A stretch of 26,490 nt of DNA from assembly GCA_016293365.1 (NCBI GenBank), contig JAEDEK010000010.1, positions 1 to 26,490 on the forward strand, written 5' to 3'. The position numbers and the translations under genes were made by a program. Shown one piece after another: positions 8,101 to 14,776 of the stretch; positions within the stretch are counted from its first letter, which is position 1, and every line of letters begins with the position of its first letter. The notes under the pieces were generated by a model that did not search any database, was not told where the DNA came from, and was given only the letters and a program-made list of their open reading frames with translations. Source of the DNA: Bulleidia sp. (GTDB lineage Bacteria > Bacillota_I > Bacilli_A > Erysipelotrichales > Erysipelotrichaceae).

Positions 8101-8332
8101 CATGCGAGCGGTTTTGTTCAACTTGAACACCTTTAAGGTTTGTACTGAGGCACTTCCTGCCGACAGATGTGGTGATATTCCAGATCCTGCATGAACCGAC
8201 CATGCACCATTTCTACAGGTCAATTGAGTACATCCTGTTATCCAATGGATCCAGATAAACTTTCAAAAGCAGATTATGCATACAGATTTGTGAATGAAAA
8301 TGTACATGAAGTCATACAGCAGGCGGTATTTC
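8101..8332 (+). other. Non-coding stretch with possible gene remnant
   Basis: No convincing gene lies between the terminator and the truB promoter. Two short frames are joined ATGA-fashion: 8102-8194 (30 residues) and 8191-8346 (51 residues, containing DPDKLSKADYAYRFVNENVHEV). The amino-acid composition looks protein-like, but neither has a ribosome binding site. The second runs through the truB promoter. It may be decayed coding sequence or chance. Confidence 0.3.
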
Positions 8333-8361
8333 TTTTCAATTTATGATTTCATGTTTATAAT
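8333..8361 (+). promoter_or_regulatory. Promoter of truB-ribF-rsmF operon
   Basis: TTTTCA (8333-8338), a 17-base spacer and a perfect TATAAT (8356-8361). The predicted start of transcription is near 8368, four bases before the truB ATG, so the message would be nearly leaderless. Confidence 0.65.
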
Positions 8362-8371
8362 ATTTCTGTTT

Positions 8372-9214
8372 ATGGATGCGATTATTTTATTGAACAAACC
8401 GACCGGCATGACATCTTTTGATGCTGTAGCACGTGTCAGAAAAACCTTTCATGAAAAGAAGGTAGGCCATACAGGAACTCTGGATCCGGAAGCTTCCGGA
8501 CTTCTGATTATTCTGCTTGGCAGATATACAAAATTCATACCTTACAGTGTATGTGATCACAAGCAGTATGAAGCAACTTTCCAGATGGGGCTGTTAAGTG
8601 ATACACAGGATATCTGGGGACAGATTATCGAGCGGAAACAGCCATCTGTTTATACGCAAAAACAGCTGGATGAGGCAGCAAAAAAGTTCAGTGGTGAAAT
8701 CATGCAGATACCACCGATGTACTCCGCCATCAAAAAAGACGGAAAGAAACTGTACGAACTGGCTCGACAGGGCATCACAGTAGAAAGAGAACCAAGAAAA
8801 GCAGTGATTGAAAATCTGGAAGTACATCATCTTCATGATGACATCTACTCTTTGAAGGCTTCCGTTTCCAGTGGTACCTACATCCGTACCCTGATCCAGG
8901 ATTATGCGGAAAGCCTTGGAGAATATGCTGTCATGACATCTCTTGTACGTACCGGTATCGAAGATATCACGCTGGATGAAGCAGTCACAATGGAAGAGCT
9001 TGGATCTGAAAAGGGCATTGTATCTCCAATGCGTATTCTGAATCCTGCCTGGCCGCTGGTGGAAACAGATTGTGAAGCGGATATCAGAAACGGGAAACGG
9101 ATCTTCCTGGAAACAGAACATGATCAGCTGATCTGTACCCATAATGGACAGATTCTGGCAGCATATCAAAGAGAAAAAGGAAAACAGTTCCGTTGTGTAA
9201 GAGGACTATTCTGA
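8372..9214 (+). CDS. truB: tRNA pseudouridine(55) synthase TruB
   Basis: This is a 280-residue enzyme that converts U55 in the T-loop of tRNAs to pseudouridine. The catalytic aspartate is D38 in GHTGTLDPEASG, and the later Y-EA-F-x-MG-x-x-SDTQD and SGTYIRTLI motifs are all present. The frame is open from an ATG at 8294, but the TruB fold begins at MDAIILLNKPTG, so the ATG at 8372 is chosen. No ribosome binding site precedes it. A strong -10 element 10 bases upstream implies a leaderless transcript. It is the first gene of an operon, one base away from ribF, the usual TruB-RibF pairing in Bacillota. Confidence 0.95.
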   Translation: MDAIILLNKPTGMTSFDAVARVRKTFHEKKVGHTGTLDPEASGLLIILLGRYTKFIPYSVCDHKQYEATFQMGLLSDTQDIWGQIIERKQPSVYTQKQLDEAAKKFSGEIMQIPPMYSAIKKDGKKLYELARQGITVEREPRKAVIENLEVHHLHDDIYSLKASVSSGTYIRTLIQDYAESLGEYAVMTSLVRTGIEDITLDEAVTMEELGSEKGIVSPMRILNPAWPLVETDCEADIRNGKRIFLETEHDQLICTHNGQILAAYQREKGKQFRCVRGLF

Positions 9215-9215
9215 T

Positions 9216-10139
9216 ATGAGAATGATTACGATAGAAATGGAAAAGACAAAAGTCTATCAGGGACCGATCACTGCCTGTATCGGTTATTTTGATGGCGTAC
9301 ATCTGGGACATCAGGCTCTGATTCGCAGGACAGTTGAAACAGCCAGAGAAAACGGATCTGAACCATCTCTGATTACATTTGATCCGGATCCATGGGTTGC
9401 GATTAAAGGCATTGATCCTTCTACAATCCGTCATATTTCCACATTCCGGGAGCGGCTTGATCGGATTGTTGAACTGGGAATCGTCAATGTCATTATTCTG
9501 AAGTTCACACATGAAATGTCTGCCTTGAGTTCTCAGGAATTCTGTACGCAGATTCTGGGCAGGCTGAACATTCAGGCAATGATCTGCGGATTTGACTTCC
9601 ATTATGGCTATATGGGAAAAGGCAATGGAGAAACACTGCAGAAGGAACTTCAGGTACCGGTTCATATCGTGGAAGCAGTAGAAGATGAAAAGGGCAAGAT
9701 CTCATCCACAAGAATCACACAGGCAATTCAGTCCGGTGATATGGATGAGGTCAGACACCTGCTTGGTACAGACTACAGAATGAGCGGTACGGTTGTACAT
9801 GGTAGACACATCGGTACCTCTCTTGGTTTCCCGACTGCCAATATCGATTATCTGAGTGAATATCTTGTTCCTGCCTGTGGTGTGTATGCAGGATATGTCA
9901 TTGTCAAAGGAAGAAAGCATATGGCGATGATCAATGTCGGACATAATCCAACCGTCAACTGGCGCAATGATATTTCCATTGAAGCGCATATCCTTGACTT
10001 TGATGAGGATATTTACGGATGTCAGATCCGTGTGGGATTCCATACCTTCCTGCGAGCGGAACAGAAATTTGCCAGCAGAGACAATCTGATTCTGCAGCTG
10101 GAACAGGATGCAGCCCATGTCAGAAGGATATTTGCATGA
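9216..10139 (+). CDS. ribF: Bifunctional riboflavin kinase / FAD synthetase RibF
   Basis: This 307-residue protein makes FMN from riboflavin and then FAD. The N-terminal adenylyltransferase half carries GYFDGVHLGHQ (about 23-33) and the SSTRI motif. The C-terminal flavokinase half carries GFPTANI with its metal- and ATP-binding residues, and ends in a helical segment after QIRVGFHTFLR. Length matches the family. The start is one base after the truB stop. An ATG two codons further on is an alternative. The end overlaps the next gene as ATGA. Confidence 0.95.
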   Translation: MRMITIEMEKTKVYQGPITACIGYFDGVHLGHQALIRRTVETARENGSEPSLITFDPDPWVAIKGIDPSTIRHISTFRERLDRIVELGIVNVIILKFTHEMSALSSQEFCTQILGRLNIQAMICGFDFHYGYMGKGNGETLQKELQVPVHIVEAVEDEKGKISSTRITQAIQSGDMDEVRHLLGTDYRMSGTVVHGRHIGTSLGFPTANIDYLSEYLVPACGVYAGYVIVKGRKHMAMINVGHNPTVNWRNDISIEAHILDFDEDIYGCQIRVGFHTFLRAEQKFASRDNLILQLEQDAAHVRRIFA

Positions 10140-11452
10140 ATCAGGAATTTGAACAGCAGATGAAAGATCTGCTTGGTAATGAATATGATGCCTACATGGC
10201 CTGCCTGCAGCAGCCACCAGGAAGGGGATTCCGTATCAATACGTTAAAAGGAAATGCAGATCATCTTTTTTCCTGTATGGATCTTTCTGCTTCCCCAAGC
10301 CCGTTTGCGGATAATGGTTACTATACGCAAGCTGCTGCCGGGATCGGTCATACACCAGAATATATGGCTGGTGCTTTTTACATGCAGGAACCAAGTGCGT
10401 CTTCCGCTGTGACAGTACTTGCACCAAAACCCGGCCTGAAAGTACTGGATCTGTGTGCGGCTCCTGGTTCAAAGTCAACGCAGATCGGTGAAAAGATGAA
10501 CAACCAGGGACTTCTTGTCGTCAATGAAATCAATCCGCAGCGGGCAAGAATTCTTCTTGAAAACATCGAACGGCATGGCATGACAAATACAGTCGTGACA
10601 AACAGTGATACAAAGCTGATTGCTGATACACTGCAGGAATTCTTTGATATGGTCTTATGTGATGCGCCATGTTCTGGTGAAGGCATGATGCGCAAGGAAC
10701 AGGAAGCCGTCAGTCAATGGAGTCCAAAACTGGTAGAAAGCTGTGCCTGTTTACAGAAGGAAATCCTTTCCAATGCATACCGGTGTCTGAAACCAGGTGG
10801 TACACTTGTCTATTCCACCTGTACACTCAACAAAACAGAAAATGAAAATCAGGTTCTTTCGTTTCTGCAGGAGCATCCTGACATGCATATGGTGGATGCC
10901 GGTGTCAGTTTTGGAAGAGCCGCCTTTGAGAAAAGTCATGAGATCGATAAAGCGATCCGTATTTTCCCAATGGATCATGGCGAAGGACATTTTGTCGCCA
11001 AAATGGTAAAGGATGGCACAGCCAGAGGGTATGATCTTTCTGTACGTCAATCCGATCAGATTCAAAAATCCACCATACAGGCGATTCATGAAACACTCAC
11101 GCAGCCATATCCATATCTGTTCAGTTATCAGGGGAAGGTATATGGCAGTGTCAATCCAATTTATGATTTCGGTAGAATCCGTGTATTACGCCAGGGTGTT
11201 CTGCTTGGTGAAGAAAAGAAGGGAAGATTTGAGTTTTCCCATCATTTCTTCATGTCTACGCATGCTTCTTTCAAACACTGTTTTGAAATGAATGATGCAC
11301 AGTGCAGGTCTTATATGCATGGAGAACAGATCACATCAGAATTCGAAAAAGGAATGGTTGCGATGTGTTATCATGGATATGTCATTGGCGGGGCAAAAAG
11401 TGATGGAAAAGTACTGAAAAACCGTTACCCGAAAGCCTTTAGGACAAGGTAG
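10136..11452 (+). CDS. rsmF: RsmF-type 16S rRNA (cytosine-5) methyltransferase
   Basis: This is a 438-residue SAM-dependent RNA methyltransferase of the NSUN/RsmB/RsmF class. Motif I is DLCAAPGSKSTQ. The two cysteines needed for m5C chemistry are present in DAPCSGEGMMRK and in VYSTCTLNKTENE. The C-terminal 130 residues match the extra RNA-binding (PUA-like) module of YebU/RsmF proteins rather than RsmB, whose extension is N-terminal. The start ATG overlaps the ribF stop. The frame is open further upstream, but that part is the shadow of ribF. The exact target base is inferred from the family. Confidence 0.88.
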   Translation: MNQEFEQQMKDLLGNEYDAYMACLQQPPGRGFRINTLKGNADHLFSCMDLSASPSPFADNGYYTQAAAGIGHTPEYMAGAFYMQEPSASSAVTVLAPKPGLKVLDLCAAPGSKSTQIGEKMNNQGLLVVNEINPQRARILLENIERHGMTNTVVTNSDTKLIADTLQEFFDMVLCDAPCSGEGMMRKEQEAVSQWSPKLVESCACLQKEILSNAYRCLKPGGTLVYSTCTLNKTENENQVLSFLQEHPDMHMVDAGVSFGRAAFEKSHEIDKAIRIFPMDHGEGHFVAKMVKDGTARGYDLSVRQSDQIQKSTIQAIHETLTQPYPYLFSYQGKVYGSVNPIYDFGRIRVLRQGVLLGEEKKGRFEFSHHFFMSTHASFKHCFEMNDAQCRSYMHGEQITSEFEKGMVAMCYHGYVIGGAKSDGKVLKNRYPKAFRTR

Positions 11453-11455
11453 TAT

Positions 11456-12829
11456 ATGAGAATCCAGTTATTTGAATTTATTGATGAAACAATTGCTCTG
11501 TTCAATTCCAAACAGGCAGCCTATGAATATGTGGAAGGCAGGGTTACTTCTGTTTTGTCTTCTCTTTTTTCAGAAAAGGATGACAATGTTGTTCTGATCC
11601 GCTCCCGCATTAAAAATCCTGACAGTCTCAGAGAAAAACTGATCCGCAACAGGTTCTATCAGGAATATCCGGATCCAATGGATACCCTTGCACATCTGAC
11701 TGATATTGTCGGCATTACAATGGAATGCAGGTTTATCCGCAATGAAGCACAGCTGTACCATAAGCTGTTTCAGTGCTTCAGGGAAAAAAGCGGGAATGAC
11801 TTTGTATGTATCAAGGATGAGAACTGTTATCTGAATCTCAAGATGCCGCAGCCTCAGATTCAGCGCAATGGCTTTACGATCTATAGAATGGATGGCTATT
11901 ACATGTTCAACAATGAACGTGTCAACTTTGAGCTGCAGATCAAATCACTTGTTCATAACTTCTGGAGTGAAATTGAACATGAGGTTGTATATAAGAATCC
12001 GGACTTTATTGTGTATGACATGTTCAACCGTGATATGCTCGGTGCCATCCGTGATAATCTGGATGTCGTGGACAGACAGCTTGAAATCATGTATAACGAG
12101 ATCTCACTGGAATCCAGAAATGCACAGATCGGTATGGATGAGCAGGGCTTCAAGGTATTTGTAGCAAGTTCCATCAATGAACTTGTCAACCGAAAGATGA
12201 AGGAATCTCTTGGCTTTGCAACGGATTTCAGAAAGTGTGCAGCTTCCATTGCCCAGTATATCTATGTCAGAGACTTTGTCGGCGGAGATCATAATCAGAT
12301 CCGGATGCTGGATTATCTGGAACTGCTGAATGATCTCAACGGTTCACCGATTGATTTTTCCATTTCACTGATCATGGAACAGCCCTATCAGCATCGCAAT
12401 CCGTTCTGTCATATCACAGGCGGTTTCATGCAGTCAAAGCTCAATGATGATTTCCAGTGGCATGTTTTCTTCATGATGATATTCCTGCTGCGCTGCGGCA
12501 GCAACATCGAAGACTTTGATGATTACATCCAGGTATATTACAGACTTGTGATCCAGCCATCCTGGTTGAAACATGCCTTTACTTCCCTGTCAGAAAAAGA
12601 AGCGTTTGAAGTCAGAAACAGGCTGGAAGAAATGATGGCGGATGCGATTGTTTCTCACAATACAATCCAGATGGTATATGAAGAAACAATGTATCGACTG
12701 ATGAACTGTTTTGAAACACTTGTCACACAGGTAGAGAATCAGTATGCATCAATCGATGATTTCAGAAAGGATGAAACGAAAATCAGCAGCAGACTTTCCA
12801 TGCAGGTTCATGAAATTTTTGCCAAATAG
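11456..12829 (+). CDS. Divergent RelA/SpoT-domain nucleotidyltransferase
   Basis: The protein is 457 residues. Residues about 40-215 match the RelA/SpoT (p)ppGpp synthetase fold: RSRIKNPDSLREKL (49-62, phosphate-binding), TDIVGI with D83 (metal), and FELQIKSLVHNFWSEIEHE (158-176, with E159 in the catalytic position). Two usual features differ. The DxxGxR arginine is T88, and the nucleotide-stacking GYxSxH motif reads G139-F-T-I-Y-R. Residues 220-457 are a long helical extension without a recognised domain, so it is much larger than small alarmone synthetases (about 200-230 residues). There is no HD hydrolase, TGS or ACT domain. The gene starts three bases after rsmF and its end contains the promoter of the next gene. 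It may be a small-alarmone-synthetase relative with altered specificity, or a regulator that no longer makes (p)ppGpp. Confidence 0.7.
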   Translation: MRIQLFEFIDETIALFNSKQAAYEYVEGRVTSVLSSLFSEKDDNVVLIRSRIKNPDSLREKLIRNRFYQEYPDPMDTLAHLTDIVGITMECRFIRNEAQLYHKLFQCFREKSGNDFVCIKDENCYLNLKMPQPQIQRNGFTIYRMDGYYMFNNERVNFELQIKSLVHNFWSEIEHEVVYKNPDFIVYDMFNRDMLGAIRDNLDVVDRQLEIMYNEISLESRNAQIGMDEQGFKVFVASSINELVNRKMKESLGFATDFRKCAASIAQYIYVRDFVGGDHNQIRMLDYLELLNDLNGSPIDFSISLIMEQPYQHRNPFCHITGGFMQSKLNDDFQWHVFFMMIFLLRCGSNIEDFDDYIQVYYRLVIQPSWLKHAFTSLSEKEAFEVRNRLEEMMADAIVSHNTIQMVYEETMYRLMNCFETLVTQVENQYASIDDFRKDETKISSRLSMQVHEIFAK

Positions 12830-12847
12830 ATCGGTTTCTACTATAAT
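12819..12847 (+). promoter_or_regulatory. Strong promoter of the Asp23-family gene
   Basis: TTGCCA (12819-12824), a 17-base spacer and TATAAT (12842-12847), near consensus. The -35 lies inside the last codons of the RelA/SpoT-domain gene. Confidence 0.8.
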
Positions 12848-12869
12848 AGGAGTAACGAGGTAAACAGTT

Positions 12870-13199
12870 ATGGCACAGGATTATGTAGTATTGGACAGCA
12901 GAAGTGACACAGGTATGACTGCTGTAAACAAATCTGTTTTCAGAAGTATCGCAGAAATCAGTATTTCCGACATTGAAAATGCAATTACACTTCAGGAGAC
13001 AAGATTCTATAAACCGGTCAGTGTAAAGATTGAAGACAACGCACTCTGCGTACATGCTGACATCAAAGTGAAATTCGGAGCAAATGTTTCGGCAACATGT
13101 GAACTTGTTCAAAACAGAATCTTTGAAAACATCATGTTCATGACAGGAATCAAGCCGTCCAACATTTCCATCAATGTCACAGGATTTGAAATCGAATGA
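12870..13199 (+). CDS. Asp23/Gls24 family envelope stress protein
   Basis: This 109-residue small protein has the Asp23/Gls24 pattern: an N-terminal helix (VFRSIAEISISDIENA), central alternating strands (VKIEDNALCVHADIKVKFGANV), an amphipathic helix, and a final MTGIKPSNISINVTGFEI strand. Related proteins form a membrane-associated scaffold or respond to alkaline and envelope stress in Gram-positive bacteria. The ATG follows a GAGGT ribosome binding site nine bases upstream. It is a single-gene transcription unit with a near-consensus promoter and a following hairpin, so it is probably highly expressed. Confidence 0.8.
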   Translation: MAQDYVVLDSRSDTGMTAVNKSVFRSIAEISISDIENAITLQETRFYKPVSVKIEDNALCVHADIKVKFGANVSATCELVQNRIFENIMFMTGIKPSNISINVTGFEIE

Positions 13200-13203
13200 T
13201 GAA

Positions 13204-13231
13204 AAAACATGCTTGACAACAGGCATGTTTT
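13204..13231 (+). terminator. Hairpin after the Asp23 gene, overlapping the infC promoter
   Basis: A perfect 9-bp stem (13204-13212 with 13223-13231) and a 10-base loop start four bases after the stop codon. The 3' arm ends in four T residues and only a broken T-run follows, so termination may be incomplete. The infC -35 lies in its loop. Confidence 0.6.
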
Positions 13232-13241
13232 GAAGTTTAAT
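13213..13241 (+). promoter_or_regulatory. Promoter of infC-rpmI-rplT
   Basis: Perfect TTGACA (13213-13218), a 17-base spacer and TTTAAT (13236-13241), with transcription expected near 13248. It overlaps the preceding hairpin. Confidence 0.8.
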
Positions 13242-13247
13242 ATACAA

Positions 13248-13393
13248 GTAGTTTGAAAAAGACGGAAAGAAGAAGCACCGCTTCTCACCCGAAGTCCTGA
13301 GGACCTGGGTAGAATGCCGAAAGAACTTTCAGAACAGGAATTCTTTTAGCAGGTGCGGTATGCATCTGCTTTTTCAGATATTGGGAGGTTAAC
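13248..13393 (+). promoter_or_regulatory. L20-type (infC) ribosomal-protein leader
   Basis: This is a 146-base untranslated leader ahead of infC. It has an AGAAGC-ACC-GCTTCT hairpin (13271-13285), the CTTCTCACC segment seen in Firmicute infC leaders, a nested stem (ACCC..GTCC..GGAC..GGGT, about 13287-13310), and a terminator hairpin at its end. In Bacillota, ribosomal protein L20 binds this leader and represses its own operon by premature termination. Family assignment rests on position and recalled consensus, not on a model search. Confidence 0.75.
13349..13374 (+). terminator. Attenuator terminator in the infC leader
   Basis: An 8-bp stem (13349-13356 with 13362-13369, one G-T pair), a 5-base loop, and a run of five T residues. 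It lies just before the infC ribosome binding site (GGGAGGTT, 13383-13390), as expected for transcription attenuation. Confidence 0.75.
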
Positions 13394-13942
13394 TTGGGAA
13401 AGGTTAAATTCAACAAAAACAGACGTAAGGAACCTAATGATCTTGTGAACGAAGATATTCGGTTCCCGAAGGTTCTCGTCATCGACGCAGATGGTACACA
13501 ACTTGGCGTACTCTCCCGCAGAGAAGCACTGGATCGTGCATTCCAGCAGGAACTCGACCTGTTGTGTGTCGCTCCAAAGGCGGAAACACCGGTATGTAAG
13601 ATTCTTGACTATGGCCGCTATCGTTTCGAACAGCAGAAGAAGGAAAGAGAAGCCAAGAAGAACCAGCACGTCACCGAAGTCAAACCGCTTCGCCTGTCAC
13701 CTGTCATCGATCAGCATGACTTTGATACAAAGCTGAAGCAGGCAAGAGAATGGCTGGCAGATGGACAGAAGGTACGTATCGACATGAAGTTCCGTGGCAG
13801 AATGATTACACGTCAGGAAGTTGGCAGACAGGTCATCAATGAATTCTCAGAAAAGGTTTCTGACATCGCTGATATGTCCAAGGCTCCAAATCTTGAAGGT
13901 AACACAATGTCAGTTACATATTCACCAAAGAAAGGTAAGTAA
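13394..13942 (+). CDS. infC: Translation initiation factor IF-3
   Basis: This 182-residue factor binds the 30S subunit, prevents premature 50S joining and checks the start codon. The N-terminal domain (NEDIRFPKVLVIDADGTQLGVLS), the basic linker (EQQKKEREAKKNQ) and the C-terminal domain (KPLRLSPVIDQHDFDTKLKQ to the basic tail) are complete. Translation starts at a TTG, five bases after GGAGG. Non-AUG starts are a known feature of infC, which monitors its own initiation. It is the first gene of infC-rpmI-rplT. Confidence 0.95.
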   Translation: MGKVKFNKNRRKEPNDLVNEDIRFPKVLVIDADGTQLGVLSRREALDRAFQQELDLLCVAPKAETPVCKILDYGRYRFEQQKKEREAKKNQHVTEVKPLRLSPVIDQHDFDTKLKQAREWLADGQKVRIDMKFRGRMITRQEVGRQVINEFSEKVSDIADMSKAPNLEGNTMSVTYSPKKGK

Positions 13943-13953
13943 AGGAGATTATT

Positions 13954-14175
13954 ATGAAGGCAAAGGCTAGAAAACCAAAGAAGATCAAGATGAAGACAAA
14001 GAAGACTTTCGCTAAGCGTTGCAAGGTAACAGGAAGCGGAAAGATCAAGACTCAGCACAACTACGTATCTCACTTCGCAGCTAACAAGAGCCACAAGCAG
14101 AAGATGCATCTGAGAAAGACAACGATGACATCTGCATCTGACGTCAAGAGAGTCAAGGAACTCTTACAGGGATAA
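13954..14175 (+). CDS. rpmI: 50S ribosomal protein L35
   Basis: This is a 73-residue basic protein. The L35 core begins at MKTKKTFAKRCKVTGSGKIK (residue 13). A perfect AAAGGAGATT ribosome binding site, however, sits at normal distance from the ATG at 13954, so a 12-residue lysine-rich N-terminal extension is probably real. The usual length is about 64-66 residues. It lies between infC and rplT. Confidence 0.93.
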   Translation: MKAKARKPKKIKMKTKKTFAKRCKVTGSGKIKTQHNYVSHFAANKSHKQKMHLRKTTMTSASDVKRVKELLQG

Positions 14176-14192
14176 CAGGAGGCTGAAAGAAC

Positions 14193-14549
14193 ATGAGAGT
14201 AAAGGGATCTACACCAACAAGAAACAGACGTAAGAAGGTATTAAAGCTTGCCAAAGGTTACTTTGGTTCCAAGCACCTGCTTTACAGAACTGCCAATGAG
14301 CAGGTAATGCGTTCCTTAAGATATTCCTACATTCACAGAAAGCAGACAAAGCGTGAAATGCGTAAGCTGTGGATTGCACGTATCAACGCAGCAGTAAGAC
14401 CATATGAACTGTCTTATTCCAAGTTCATGTATGGCTTAAAGCTGGCTGGTATCACAGTCAACAGAAAGATGCTTTCTGAAATCGCTATTCATGATGAAAA
14501 GGGATTCAAGGATCTGGTAGATGCAGCAAAGGCTGCACTTGCAAAATAA
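14193..14549 (+). CDS. rplT: 50S ribosomal protein L20
   Basis: This is a 118-residue 23S rRNA-binding protein with the full-length L20 pattern: basic N-terminal tail (TRNRRKKVLKLAKGYFGSK), then RKQTKREMRKLWIARINAA and the C-terminal helical domain. An AGGAGG ribosome binding site lies at 14178-14183. In Bacillota L20 binds the operon leader and represses infC-rpmI-rplT. Confidence 0.96.
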   Translation: MRVKGSTPTRNRRKKVLKLAKGYFGSKHLLYRTANEQVMRSLRYSYIHRKQTKREMRKLWIARINAAVRPYELSYSKFMYGLKLAGITVNRKMLSEIAIHDEKGFKDLVDAAKAALAK

Positions 14550-14593
14550 GTTTCTTGCGATAATTCGATTTATCGTGTAAACTTGTACAGGCA

Positions 14594-14614
14594 GGGAGAA
14601 GTTCATCTTCTCCC
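14594..14614 (+). repeat. Hairpin between rplT and tRNA-Glu
   Basis: A perfect 8-bp stem (14594-14601 with 14607-14614) and 5-base loop. Only two T residues follow, so this is a weak terminator or an RNA-processing site rather than a full stop. The tRNA gene nine bases downstream has no clear promoter and may be co-transcribed. Confidence 0.55.
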
Positions 14615-14622
14615 TTACAAAT

Positions 14623-14696
14623 GGCGTGTTGGTGAAGTGGCTCAACACACTGCCCTCTCAAGGCAGCATTCACGGGTTCGAACCCCGTACACGTCA
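14623..14696 (+). tRNA. tRNA-Glu (anticodon CTC)
   Basis: A 74-base cloverleaf: acceptor GGCGTGT/ACACGTC, anticodon stem CTGCC/GGCAG with loop CTCTCAA (anticodon CTC, codon GAG), and T-arm ACGGG-TTCGAAC-CCCGT. The 3' CCA is not encoded. It reads the rarer of the two glutamate anticodons. Confidence 0.92.
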
Positions 14697-14700
14697 CTTA

Positions 14701-14729
14701 AAATCCACGGCTTACTGTGGATTTTTTTC
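14701..14729 (+). terminator. Terminator of the infC-rplT-tRNA-Glu unit
   Basis: A 9-bp stem (14701-14709 with 14718-14726), an 8-base loop, and a T-run through 14729. It lies five bases after the tRNA. Confidence 0.85.
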
Positions 14730-14755
14730 ATGGGTACAGTGAGTGTGCTAGAATG
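14726..14755 (+). promoter_or_regulatory. Extended -10 promoter of the FemAB-type gene
   Basis: TGC-TAGAAT (14747-14755) is an extended -10. A weak -35, TTTTCA (14726-14731), lies 18 bases upstream and overlaps the terminator T-run. Confidence 0.55.
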
Positions 14756-14776
14756 TTTGGAGTGAAAGGAAGATTT

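Noticed and set aside
8101..8346. Two short joined ORFs as real genes
   Set aside because: Neither has a ribosome binding site, and the second runs through the truB promoter. Kept only as possible debris.
8294..8371. N-terminal extension of TruB from 8294
   Set aside because: There is no ribosome binding site, the TATAAT promoter lies inside it, and TruB homology starts at the ATG at 8372.
8594..9169. 191-residue minus-strand open frame opposite truB
   Set aside because: It lies entirely within the well-supported truB gene, has low-complexity shadow-like composition and no recognisable domain.
7554..12829. Panacea-like protein and RelA/SpoT-domain protein as a toxin-antitoxin pair
   Set aside because: Panacea antitoxins do partner toxic small alarmone synthetases, but here the genes are separated by a terminator and the truB-ribF-rsmF genes, more than 3 kb apart. 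Linkage as a unit is not supported.
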